Source: an uncultured Erythrobacter sp. (GTDB taxonomy: Bacteria; Pseudomonadota; Alphaproteobacteria; Sphingomonadales; Sphingomonadaceae). From it: 64,000 nt of DNA. Made by a program: the position numbers and the translations under genes. Below are positions 8,048-16,148 of this stretch, in pieces (positions within the stretch are counted from its first letter, which is position 1; each line of letters opens with the position of its first letter). The notes beneath the pieces were generated by a model. It was given only the letters and a program-made list of their open reading frames with translations. It did not search any database and was not told the DNA's origin. The stretch lies in NCBI GenBank assembly GCA_947488755.1, contig CANLAD010000001.1, positions 2,985,501 through 3,049,500 on the forward strand, given 5' to 3'.

Positions 8048-8965
8048 ATGACATTCATCGGCAACTCGACGCCCGCCTACTTCGAGCGGTCTCTGGGCCA
8101 GATGGGGACGCTGCGCGACCAGATCGAGACGGTGCAGACCCAGATCGCCACCGGCCAGCGGATCGAGCGCGGCTCCGACGATCCAATCGCCGCTTCGCGC
8201 CTGCGGCAGCTTACCCGGCGCGAAGCGCGCGGCGAAACCGAAGCGCAGAACGCGCAGCGGCTGGGGCAGGATCTGGCAGCGGCCTCGAACGAGATAGACG
8301 GCGTCACCGCCCTTCTCCAGCGTGTGCGCGAGCTGGCGGTGGCCGGGGCGAACGACACTGTGGGTGAACGTGGGCGCGAGGCGATTGCAGTCGAGATCGA
8401 GCAGCTGGGCGAAGAATTGTTCGCGCGGGCCAATGCCCCCTCGCTGACTGGCGCGCCGCTGTTCTCCGGCACATCGGGCGCTCCGGCCTACACCCGCGAT
8501 GCGGTGGGCAATGTGACCTATCAGGGCAATGCGCAAAGCGGCGCTGTGCCGGTCGCGCCCGCGACCGAGATCGAGCGCGGCGTGCCGGGCCCGCAAGTGT
8601 TCGAATTCGACCTTGGCGGCACGCCTTCTTCCTCCTTCGCCGTCATCGCCGATCTTGCCGCTGCCCTGCGCGGCGGGGCCGCCGACCCGGCAGCAGCGGC
8701 ACAGGCTGCGCTGACCGGGATCGACGCCGCGATCGAGACCGCCAGCCGCAGCCAGACCGTCATCGGCACCCGGCTCGCCTGGGTCGAAGCGATCCAGGTC
8801 GACCAGCAGGACCGCGCGGTCAACCTTGCCGAACAGCGCTCCGACATCGGCGACACCGACATCGCCGATGCGATCGTACGCCTGCAGCAGACGATGGTCG
8901 CGCTCGAAGCGACGCAGGCCGGTTTCGCGCGGGTCAGTTCGCTGACGCTGTTCGACGACGTCTGA
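8048..8965 (+). CDS. flgL: Hook-filament junction protein FlgL (HAP3)
   Basis: 305 residues with a flagellin-like N-terminus: LRDQIETVQTQIATGQRIER followed by GSDDPIAASRLRQL. The C-terminal helix DIADAIVRLQQTMVALEATQ matches FlgL and flagellin D0. FlgL forms the second junction layer between FlgK and the filament. The paired FlgK-FlgL order and the lack of a full flagellin C-terminus separate it from fliC. Confidence 0.92.
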   Translation: MTFIGNSTPAYFERSLGQMGTLRDQIETVQTQIATGQRIERGSDDPIAASRLRQLTRREARGETEAQNAQRLGQDLAAASNEIDGVTALLQRVRELAVAGANDTVGERGREAIAVEIEQLGEELFARANAPSLTGAPLFSGTSGAPAYTRDAVGNVTYQGNAQSGAVPVAPATEIERGVPGPQVFEFDLGGTPSSSFAVIADLAAALRGGAADPAAAAQAALTGIDAAIETASRSQTVIGTRLAWVEAIQVDQQDRAVNLAEQRSDIGDTDIADAIVRLQQTMVALEATQAGFARVSSLTLFDDV

Positions 8966-9001
8966 TCCGCGCCGCGACTCTAGACCAAAGGAAACGCCCC
9001 C

Positions 9002-9865
9002 GTGTTCGCCGCTATCGGTATCGTTGTTCTCTTACTGATGGTGTTCGGCGGATTTGTACTCGCAGGCGGCGCGCTCGGCCCGATCCTCGCGGCGTTGCCG
9101 CTGGAGATGATGATTATCGGCGGCGCAGCAGTGGGCGCGGTGCTGATCGGCAATTCAATGCACGAGATCAAGCTGCTCGGCGGCGGGATGATGCGCATTT
9201 TCAAAGGGCCGCGCTACACTGATCGGGACCATGTCGACGTCATCGCGCTGACCAGCAAGCTGATGAAGATCCTGCGCTCCGAAGGGGCGGTCGCGCTGGA
9301 AACGCATGTGACCGAACCGCAGAACTCCGAAGTGTTCGGCGAATACCCCCGGCTCCAGAACGACCCGGCGATCCGCGCCCTGATCTGCGATCCGCTGACG
9401 CTGATGGTGGTCTCGTCCGGCTCGCTCGACACCCATGCGGTGGAGGACGTGATCGACAACGCGATCCGCACGCGCCTCCATGAAATGGACGAACCCGCAC
9501 ACACTCTGCAATCGCTCGCCGATGCGTTCCCCGCGCTGGGGATCGTCGCCGCCGTGCTCGGGGTCATCAAGACGATGGGCGCGATCGACCAGCCCCCGGA
9601 AATTCTCGGCAAGATGATCGGTGCGGCGCTGGTCGGGACTTTCCTCGGCGTGCTGCTCGCATATGGCTTCACGGGTCCGATGGCGAGCCGGTTGAAACAG
9701 GTGAATGCGCAGGATCAGCAGATCTTCCAGTCGATCAAGCAGGTCATCATCGCCAGTCTCCACGGCCATCCGCAACCGCTCGTGCTCGAAGCCGCACGCT
9801 CCGGCCTCGCGCCCTCGCACCGTCCGCAATTGACCGAGCTGCTCGACGCGATGCGGAGCCGCTGA
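9002..9865 (+). CDS. motA: Flagellar motor stator protein MotA
   Basis: 287 residues from a GTG start preceded by AAAGGAAA. Four hydrophobic segments can be seen: two near the N-terminus (about residues 1-55) and two at about 170-215, including FPALGIVAAVLGVIKTMGAI and MIGAALVGTFLGVLLAYG. A cytoplasmic loop lies between. This is the standard proton-driven MotA layout. It is followed directly by motB and lies at the end of the flg operon. Confidence 0.94.
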   Translation: MFAAIGIVVLLLMVFGGFVLAGGALGPILAALPLEMMIIGGAAVGAVLIGNSMHEIKLLGGGMMRIFKGPRYTDRDHVDVIALTSKLMKILRSEGAVALETHVTEPQNSEVFGEYPRLQNDPAIRALICDPLTLMVVSSGSLDTHAVEDVIDNAIRTRLHEMDEPAHTLQSLADAFPALGIVAAVLGVIKTMGAIDQPPEILGKMIGAALVGTFLGVLLAYGFTGPMASRLKQVNAQDQQIFQSIKQVIIASLHGHPQPLVLEAARSGLAPSHRPQLTELLDAMRSR

Positions 9866-9866
9866 C

Positions 9867-10742
9867 ATGGCCGAAGCCGACGCTGCCGCGATCCAGCCCG
9901 CGCCGATCATCGTCAAGAAGGTCACGGTCGAGCAGGCCGCGGGTCATCACGGTGGCGCGTGGAAGGTCGCCTATGCCGACTTCGTCACCGCGATGATGGC
10001 GTTCTTCCTGCTGCTATGGCTGCTCGGCGCGACCGAGGAGAACCAGCGCAAGGGCATCGCCGACTATTTCTCGCCCACTTTGGTCAAGACCCGGCAGGCG
10101 AGCGCGGGGTCGGACGGGTTGCTGGGCGGCAGTTCGCTGACCGATGTCGACGCCTATCCCAAGGCGATGGGCCAGACCGGCACGCGCTCGATCACGGTAC
10201 CTCGCGGGTTGACCGGTGGCCCGGTCGAAGGCGGCGGGCGCGGCGAGCTGGAAGCCGAAAAGCTCAAGGAGCTGCGAGACAAGATCGACAAGAAGCTGGT
10301 CCAGCGCCGCCAGCTGACGCACCTCGCTCGGCAGGTGCGAGTGGTGCGCGCGCCGGACGGTGTGCGGATCGATCTGGTCGACGATGCGAATTTCTCGATG
10401 TTCACGCTCGGCACCACGATCCTGACGGAAGACGCGCGCGGATTGCTGACCGTGATCGCCGAAGTGCTTGCCGATGAGAGCAATCCACTGATCCTGCGCG
10501 GTCATACGGACTCGCTCCCCTGGCGTGACGGAGTGGTGGCGAACAATTGGTCGCTCAGCGCCGGACGGGCCGAAGCGACGCGGCAGGCCCTGATCGCGAA
10601 CCGGATCGAGACCGGCCAGTTCGCCCGGATCGAGGGCGTGGCCGACACCGAACCGCTGATCGAGGACAACCCCGCCGATCCGCGCAACCGTCGCATATCG
10701 CTGCTACTGCTCGAGCAGGAGCGGCGTCGCGAGCGGCGCTAG
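9867..10742 (+). CDS. motB: Flagellar motor stator protein MotB
   Basis: 291 residues. The start region GGAWKVAYADFVTAMMAFFL contains the single membrane segment with the proton-carrying aspartate at residue 38. The C-terminal OmpA-like peptidoglycan-binding domain has LRGHTDSLPWRDG and NNWSLSAGRAEATRQAL. A linker with Gly-rich and basic stretches lies between. It anchors the MotA ring to the wall. One base separates it from motA, so the two are translationally linked. Confidence 0.95.
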   Translation: MAEADAAAIQPAPIIVKKVTVEQAAGHHGGAWKVAYADFVTAMMAFFLLLWLLGATEENQRKGIADYFSPTLVKTRQASAGSDGLLGGSSLTDVDAYPKAMGQTGTRSITVPRGLTGGPVEGGGRGELEAEKLKELRDKIDKKLVQRRQLTHLARQVRVVRAPDGVRIDLVDDANFSMFTLGTTILTEDARGLLTVIAEVLADESNPLILRGHTDSLPWRDGVVANNWSLSAGRAEATRQALIANRIETGQFARIEGVADTEPLIEDNPADPRNRRISLLLLEQERRRERR

Positions 10743-10816
10743 GACGGACGACCGCAGCGAAACATAAGGCCCTAGGCATTCGTCCCGAGGTTTAAGGTGC
10801 GGAGCGGGTAATCATC

Positions 10817-10833
10817 GCGATTTACGAAATCGC
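10817..10833. repeat. Short perfect inverted repeat after motB
   Basis: GCGATTT-ACG-AAATCGC, a perfect 7 bp stem with a 3-base loop, lies between motB and the HAD-family gene. A run of five T follows eight bases later (10842-10846), so it may be a weak terminator. It could also be an operator for the next gene, about 33 bases downstream. Confidence 0.35.
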
Positions 10834-10865
10834 CTCTGACATTTTTGAGCCGAGGCCGATCCGTG

Positions 10866-13289
10866 ATGACCCAAACCATTCTTCCGCATGAATTGCCCTT
10901 GGCGCTGAACCGCGCGCCCGAGGGCATCGAAGTCCTCTCGCTCGATTGCTTCGACACGTTGCTGTGGCGCGATTGCCATGCACCGGCTGACGTTTTTGCC
11001 GCGCTGCCGGGCGTTCTGCCGGGCCAGCGGATGGTCGCGGAAAAAATGGCGCGCAAAACCGAGCGCGTGCTGCGCGCGCGATCCGAAGTGGGGCTGGAGG
11101 CGATTTACGCGCAGGCGATGCCGAACGCCTCCATTGCCCAACGGGGGGCAGCGATCGAGGCGGAGCTGGAGCCCGAGGCGCGGGCCTGCTTCGCCTTCGC
11201 GCCGACCGTCGACCTGATGCGCGCAGCCAAGGCTCGCGGCCTTTCGGTCATCATCGTGTCGGACACCTATCTCGATGCCGCACAATTGCACACGCTGATT
11301 GCGCGGTCTGCGGGCGAAGACGTCGCAAGCCTGATCGACCGAGTGTTCGTATCGTCCGAAGCGGGGCTGTCGAAGTCGCAGGGCCTGCTTGGCAAAGTCA
11401 TGCGCGCGATGAAATGCGATGCGCGCGCGATCCTGCATATCGGCGATAACAAGGTCGCCGACCATGACAGCGCCCGCGCGCTCAGCATTCCCGCGTTGCA
11501 TCTGGACCAATTCCCCAAGGCCGCGCAGCAACGATTGCGGCTCGAACGCTCGTGCCAGCAGATGATCGGGGAGCGCGGGCGGGGTGTTCGGGGCCTCCAG
11601 CCGCATCGCGCGCTGCTTGCGCAGGACGAACCGCAGATCGACGATCCGGCGCAGGCGCTTGGCGCCACCGTACTCGGCCCGGTGCTCACCGCGTTCGACC
11701 TCTGGCTGCGCGGTGAGTCGGAAACGCTGGCCAGCGAGCGCGGCGGAACAGTGCACTGGCTGTTCATGCTGCGCGACGGGCACTTGCCGCATCTGGTCCA
11801 CCACGCCGGGGGCGAGGCGGGCAGTGTAGCGCGGGTCGAAATCAGCCGCTTCACCGCGATCGCCGCCTCGCTGGCCGATAGCGACACCTATGAACGCCAG
11901 CGCACGCTCGAATTCGGATTGAATCCGTCGACGCTCGCGCGGCAGATGTTGCTTGAAGAAGACGAGATCGACCGCATCGTCGGTGCGCCTGAGGGCCAGG
12001 CCGAACTGGCCGATGCGTGCCGCAGGCTCGATGCGGAATTGAAGGCCGGACGACGCCGAAAGCTCACCGCTCGCCGCGCCCGCGAACGGGGAGGGCGATT
12101 GATTGCGCATGTGCGTGCTGCATGCGATCCGCAGCCGGGCGATACGCTGATGCTGGTTGATCTGGGTTATAACGGATCGGCGCAGGATCGGATCGACGGG
12201 CTGCTTGGCGAGGCATTCGGTGTGCATGTCGCGGGCCGTTATCTGCTGCTGCGCGAGAAAGCCGCGACCGGTCTCGACAAGGCGGGGATGCTGGATGCGC
12301 AGCATTTCGATCCCGAATGGCTCGAGGCGCTATGCGGCAATGTCGCGGTGATCGAACAGCTTGCGACGTGCGAGCTGGGATCGGTAGTCGACTACGCCGA
12401 TGCGGGCGATCCGGTCCGCACGGCGAGCACGGTCAAGGGCGCGCAGAGCGAAGTGCGCGACCGGGTGCAAGCGGGCGCGGTACGCTTCGCCAAAGCCGCG
12501 CACAACCCGCCCATCATCCGGTGCGAGGATCACCACGCGCACACCGCATGGCGCAGCGGCGCGGCGGGCGTGCTTTCGCGTTTCCTGTTCATCCCGCAGC
12601 CTGCCGAACTCGATGTGCTGCGCGCCTTCGAACACGATGTGAATCTCGGCTCGGACCGGATGCTTGCCCTGTTCGATCCCAAGCAGGCGCGCGAGGGCCT
12701 GCAACGCCGCGGGCTGTTCTACATGAAGGGCGCTCAGCGCATGTTTCTGCCCGCCGAGCTGGCTGGCGAAAGCATCGATATGCGGCTGTCGCTGTTTGTG
12801 CAGAAACGCTTTGCGCTGGGTCTGACCTATACCGATGCGACCGATGAGAAGCTGACGATCCCCATGCTCCATGTCGGCAAGACCGAAGGGTCGCGCAGCA
12901 TGGTGGAGGCGTCGGCAACTCACGGCGGCTTTATCGTAGCGCGCGTGCCCGTCTCGCCCGATGTCGAAGCGATCGCGTTGCAGATGGGCGCGGTATTCGA
13001 CTGGTTCGAGCTTGCCAGCGTCACCTGCTCCCCGGTGGCGAGCCTCACGGGCAAGGGCAATGTTCCGACTCCTCGCGAATGCGTGACGCAAGTCGACGGC
13101 GCGAGAGAGCATGCGCCCGGCCTGTTCGAGTGCACGGATGCGTCGGCTTTCGTCCTGGTGAATGCGCCACCGCGGAGCGGGGATCAGGAGCCCACGATGC
13201 TCGAATTTGTGCTGAAGCCGGTGCGGATGAAGCCGGCTGTCGAGCATCAGCAGACAGGTGTCTCCGGTCGAATGGGCGCTGCGGCGTAG
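10866..13289 (+). CDS. Large HAD-superfamily protein (COG5610-like), possible flagellar modification
   Basis: 807 residues from the ATG at 10866; a GTG at 10863 and a TTG at 10845 are in frame. The N-terminal HAD domain shows motif I DCFDTLLW (nucleophile about D27), motif II IIVSDTYLD and the motif III/IV region HIGDNKVADHDSA. A second conserved block (LMLVDLGYNGSAQDRIDGLL) at about 430 is seen in COG5610-type proteins, which often accompany glycan biosynthesis genes. The last 200 residues show no domain I recognise. Its place between motB and flagellin suggests a role in filament modification; that is inference. Confidence 0.65.
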   Translation: MTQTILPHELPLALNRAPEGIEVLSLDCFDTLLWRDCHAPADVFAALPGVLPGQRMVAEKMARKTERVLRARSEVGLEAIYAQAMPNASIAQRGAAIEAELEPEARACFAFAPTVDLMRAAKARGLSVIIVSDTYLDAAQLHTLIARSAGEDVASLIDRVFVSSEAGLSKSQGLLGKVMRAMKCDARAILHIGDNKVADHDSARALSIPALHLDQFPKAAQQRLRLERSCQQMIGERGRGVRGLQPHRALLAQDEPQIDDPAQALGATVLGPVLTAFDLWLRGESETLASERGGTVHWLFMLRDGHLPHLVHHAGGEAGSVARVEISRFTAIAASLADSDTYERQRTLEFGLNPSTLARQMLLEEDEIDRIVGAPEGQAELADACRRLDAELKAGRRRKLTARRARERGGRLIAHVRAACDPQPGDTLMLVDLGYNGSAQDRIDGLLGEAFGVHVAGRYLLLREKAATGLDKAGMLDAQHFDPEWLEALCGNVAVIEQLATCELGSVVDYADAGDPVRTASTVKGAQSEVRDRVQAGAVRFAKAAHNPPIIRCEDHHAHTAWRSGAAGVLSRFLFIPQPAELDVLRAFEHDVNLGSDRMLALFDPKQAREGLQRRGLFYMKGAQRMFLPAELAGESIDMRLSLFVQKRFALGLTYTDATDEKLTIPMLHVGKTEGSRSMVEASATHGGFIVARVPVSPDVEAIALQMGAVFDWFELASVTCSPVASLTGKGNVPTPRECVTQVDGAREHAPGLFECTDASAFVLVNAPPRSGDQEPTMLEFVLKPVRMKPAVEHQQTGVSGRMGAAA

Positions 13290-13315
13290 ACCGCGCGCTT
13301 ATCTCTCACACACAT

Positions 13316-13353
13316 GAAAAGCCCGAAGCCGAAAGGCCCCGGGCTTTCCTTTT
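13316..13353. terminator. Bidirectional terminator between HAD gene and flagellin
   Basis: A GC-rich stem pairs AAAGCCCG (from 13318) with CGGGCTTT (to 13347). It is bounded by AAAA on the left and TCCTTTT on the right, so it would stop transcription coming from either side. It lies between two convergent genes, as expected. Confidence 0.75.
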
Positions 13354-13368
13354 GTCCAGGCGGGAGGA

Positions 13369-14184
13369 TTACCGCAGCAGCGAAAGAACGTTCTGCTGCG
13401 ACTGGTTGGCCTGTGCCAGCATGGCGGTGGACGCCTGACCCAGGATCTGCGCCTTGGCGAGCGCGGTCGTTTCGGACGAATAATCGGTGTCCATGATCCG
13501 CGAACGCGCATCCGACAGGTTGGTCGCGGTTGTCGTCGCGCTGTTGATCGCCGATTCCAGACGGTTCTGACCCGCACCCAGCGACGAACGCGTCGTGTTC
13601 ACTTCCTGAAGCGCCGCATCGACATTGGTGATGGTTGTCGTGGCAGCGGCGGCGGTGCTGACATCGAGCGCAGTCGTGCTGATGTCCTGCCCGATCGCCG
13701 TGCTGGTCAGCTCGACCGTGCGACCGGCATCGATCGCGATATCGACGGTGACGTCGGTGCCGCTCGTGGTGCTGAACAGCGACACGCCGTTGAACTCGGT
13801 GTTCGAGAGGATATCGGTGATCTGAGCGGACAGCTCCTCGACTTCTGTATTCATGAAGCCGCGTGCGGTGGCGTCATACGTGCCGGTTTCCGACTGCACG
13901 GCCAGTTCGCGAACGCGCTGGAGCATGTTGGTAACCTCGTCGAGCGCGCCTTCGGCGGTCTGCGCCAGCGCGATCCCGTCATTGGCGTTGCGAACGCCCT
14001 GGTTGAGTGCGCGAATGTCGCTGGTGAATCCGGTCGCAATCGACAGGCCCGCGGCATCGTCGGACGCGCCATTGATGCGCTTGCCCGTGGACAGCCGCTC
14101 CATCGCCTGGCCGAGCATTTCGTTGGCCTGCGTGCTGGCGTTCTGGGCGCGCATGGCGGAGACGTTGGTGTTGATAACAGACAT
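13369..14184 (-). CDS. fliC: Flagellin, short form
   Basis: 271 residues from the ATG at 14184 (MSVINTNVSAMRAQN), preceded by GGGAG. The N-terminal helix includes LSTGKRINGASDDAAGLSIA, and the C-terminal helix reads TTALAKAQILGQASTAMLAQ then ANQSQQNVLSLLR. Both are textbook flagellin. Only about 100 residues lie between the two conserved ends, so the surface domains D2/D3 are essentially absent, as in other alphaproteobacterial flagellins. It is the only flagellin in the window and is a monocistronic gene running against the operon. Confidence 0.96.
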   Translation of the reverse strand: MSVINTNVSAMRAQNASTQANEMLGQAMERLSTGKRINGASDDAAGLSIATGFTSDIRALNQGVRNANDGIALAQTAEGALDEVTNMLQRVRELAVQSETGTYDATARGFMNTEVEELSAQITDILSNTEFNGVSLFSTTSGTDVTVDIAIDAGRTVELTSTAIGQDISTTALDVSTAAAATTTITNVDAALQEVNTTRSSLGAGQNRLESAINSATTTATNLSDARSRIMDTDYSSETTALAKAQILGQASTAMLAQANQSQQNVLSLLR

Positions 14185-14252
14185 TGGTAACTCCCAAGTG
14201 GTGAGGACTGGTGGTTGTCGAACAGGCGGACAAAATGCCGCTGCCACAACCA

Positions 14253-14278
14253 AGACCGGCGACCGGACAAGATGTTTA
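14253..14278 (-). promoter_or_regulatory. Candidate sigma-28-like promoter of flagellin
   Basis: On the minus strand TAAACATC and GCCGGTCT are separated by 10 bases, close to the flagellar sigma-28 pattern TAAAGTTT-N11-GCCGATAA. The spacer is one base short and two bases of the -10 element differ. The predicted start lies about 60 bases ahead of the flagellin ATG. A weaker sigma-54-like match (14311-14324) lies further upstream. Confidence 0.3.
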
Positions 14279-14412
14279 AGGGGAGGATCGGCCGCATCCG
14301 TGTGCTGCTCGCAAATCTGGCCCCGCCGCAATCGCGATCAGCCGAGAGTGAGCTACGGGCTCCTACGAGGGCTTAAGTTTCCGACATCTTGGACCGTGGG
14401 GCGGCAAAGAGC

Positions 14413-14436
14413 TTCCACCGGGCAAAACAGGTGGAA
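14413..14436 (+). promoter_or_regulatory. Inverted repeat covering the activator ribosome site
   Basis: TTCCACC (14413-14419) and GGTGGAA (14430-14436) form a perfect 7 bp stem around a 10-base loop. The right arm contains the Shine-Dalgarno sequence AGGTGG used by the ATG at 14440. If the hairpin forms in mRNA it would hide the ribosome site of the flagellar activator. Confidence 0.45.
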
Positions 14437-14439
14437 ACG

Positions 14440-15783
14440 ATGCGAGCCGTCCAACACGAAACTCAAGTTCACAAGCTGGCTGATCGAGATCCGGCGATCC
14501 GAAATAGCGACATTCCCGCGCCGAGAATTTGCGTCGTCCGCGAGGAACAGGCGGCAGACAAGCACGCCGGTCTGGTCGAGCCGGTTCTGGGTCTGATGGC
14601 CCGCACTTGGCAGCGCGAACACATCGTGCTGGGCGACCACGGGACTTTTCGCGAGCGCAGCAGGGCTGCTTCGGTTGAGATTGACCTCCATCACGCCGCA
14701 TCTCCCGCGCTGGTTAAGGTTACCGAGCAGCGGCTTGAACTTCGTTACGACCCGGCGAAGCCCGCCACCGCGCGCGCTGCGCTGATTTCGTGTGCGGGCC
14801 TTGCCAATGGCGGGGGCTGGCCGATCGCTGCCGATGCGCAGAGCCTCGCCTTGCTGACGCTGGCCGAGCGGATAGCGGCGAGCGATATCCCGGTCCTGCT
14901 CGAAGGACCGACCGGCACAGGCAAGGAGGTGTTCGCGCGCTTCATCCACCGGATGAGCTCGCGAGCCGATGCTTCCTTCGTCGCAGTGAATTGCGCCGCC
15001 ATGCCCGAAGCCATGCTGGAGGGCCTGCTGTTCGGTCATCGCAAGGGTGCCTTCACCGGGGCAGGCGAAGCGCGCGAAGGGCTGTTCTGCGCGGCCAGTG
15101 GCGGCACGCTGCTCTTGGACGAGATTGGCGAACTTCCCCTCGCGCTGCAATCGAAATTGCTGCGCGCGCTGCAGGAGGGCGAAGTCCTGCCGCTGGGCGC
15201 GACCAAGCCGGTAAAGGTTGACCTGCGGATCGTTGCCGCCACCAACCGAACGCTCACCGACGAAGTGGAAGCAGGGCGTTTTCGCGAAGACCTGCTCTAC
15301 CGCCTCAACGTCTTTCCCCTGCGCCTGCCGCCTTTGCGCGAACGGCGCGGTGACCTTGCCCCGCTCGCTTTCGCCATGCTGCTGCGCCACGGGAGCCGCG
15401 CCGGCGCGCCGACATGGCTATCGCCCGCCGCGCTCGACCTGATCGAAGCGCATTCCTGGCCCGGAAATGTGCGCGAGCTGGAGAACGTCATCCGCCGCGC
15501 GATCCTGCTCGCTGGCGACAGTTCGACCATCGAAGCCGATCATATTGTGTTCGATGCGCCAGCCCAACCGGTTGCCATGGCCGCCAGCACCTGTCCTGAT
15601 GGGCCGTCCCTGTCCGACGTCGCGTTTCAGTCCGAAGCCCGCGCGATCCTGACGGCGCTCGAAAGCAATAACGGGCACCGCGCCCGCACCGCTCGCGCCC
15701 TGAATATCTCCGAGCGCACCTTGCGCTACCGCCTCGCGTCGATGCGCGAGAGCGGGGTCACGATCCCCGGAGACGCGGCATGA
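14440..15783 (+). CDS. Sigma-54-dependent flagellar activator, FlbD/FleQ-like
   Basis: 447 residues from the ATG at 14440, chosen for its ribosome site AGGTGG; the frame extends to a TTG at 14389. The AAA+ domain has Walker A GPTGTGKE (156-163), the sigma-54 contact loop GAFTGA (203-208), LLLDEIGE and an arginine-finger region. A Fis-type helix-turn-helix closes the protein (ARALNISERTLRYRL). The first 120 residues do not show a clear phosphoreceiver. It overlaps fliE by four bases and is the natural activator of the two sigma-54 promoters seen here. Confidence 0.88.
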   Translation: MRAVQHETQVHKLADRDPAIRNSDIPAPRICVVREEQAADKHAGLVEPVLGLMARTWQREHIVLGDHGTFRERSRAASVEIDLHHAASPALVKVTEQRLELRYDPAKPATARAALISCAGLANGGGWPIAADAQSLALLTLAERIAASDIPVLLEGPTGTGKEVFARFIHRMSSRADASFVAVNCAAMPEAMLEGLLFGHRKGAFTGAGEAREGLFCAASGGTLLLDEIGELPLALQSKLLRALQEGEVLPLGATKPVKVDLRIVAATNRTLTDEVEAGRFREDLLYRLNVFPLRLPPLRERRGDLAPLAFAMLLRHGSRAGAPTWLSPAALDLIEAHSWPGNVRELENVIRRAILLAGDSSTIEADHIVFDAPAQPVAMAASTCPDGPSLSDVAFQSEARAILTALESNNGHRARTARALNISERTLRYRLASMRESGVTIPGDAA

Positions 15784-16145
15784 GCGCGGTCGGATCGGTC
15801 AACCAATCGAGCGCGGTGCAGCAGGTGCTGGCTCTGCGCGCCGAAGTCCTGTCACGCAGCGAAGCTCTGCAGGAGGTGCGCGCGGCGACCGGCATTGCAT
15901 CGCCCACAGGCTCGATCACGCCCGAAACGCCCTTTGCCGACATGCTGACCGGCGCGCTCGAGCAGGTGAGCGCGGTGCAGCAGCGCTCGGGCGATATGCA
16001 AGTCGCATATGAGCGCGGCGAAGTTACTGATATCGCACAGGTGATGCTCGCCCGGCAGGAAGCGGGCGTTGCGTTCGAGGCGACCCTGCAGGTGCGCAAC
16101 AAGCTGCTGTCCGCCTATCAGGACATCATGCGGATGGGGAGCTGA
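15780..16145 (+). CDS. fliE: MS-ring/rod adaptor FliE
   Basis: 121 residues, normal for FliE. The C-terminal half (MQVAYERGEVTDIAQVMLAR, then EAGVAFEATLQVRNKLLSAYQDIMRM) carries the conserved FliE helix. It connects the MS ring to the rod and is the first axial protein exported. The start overlaps the activator stop, and fliF follows within three bases. Confidence 0.92.
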   Translation: MSAVGSVNQSSAVQQVLALRAEVLSRSEALQEVRAATGIASPTGSITPETPFADMLTGALEQVSAVQQRSGDMQVAYERGEVTDIAQVMLARQEAGVAFEATLQVRNKLLSAYQDIMRMGS

Positions 16146-16148
16146 TAG

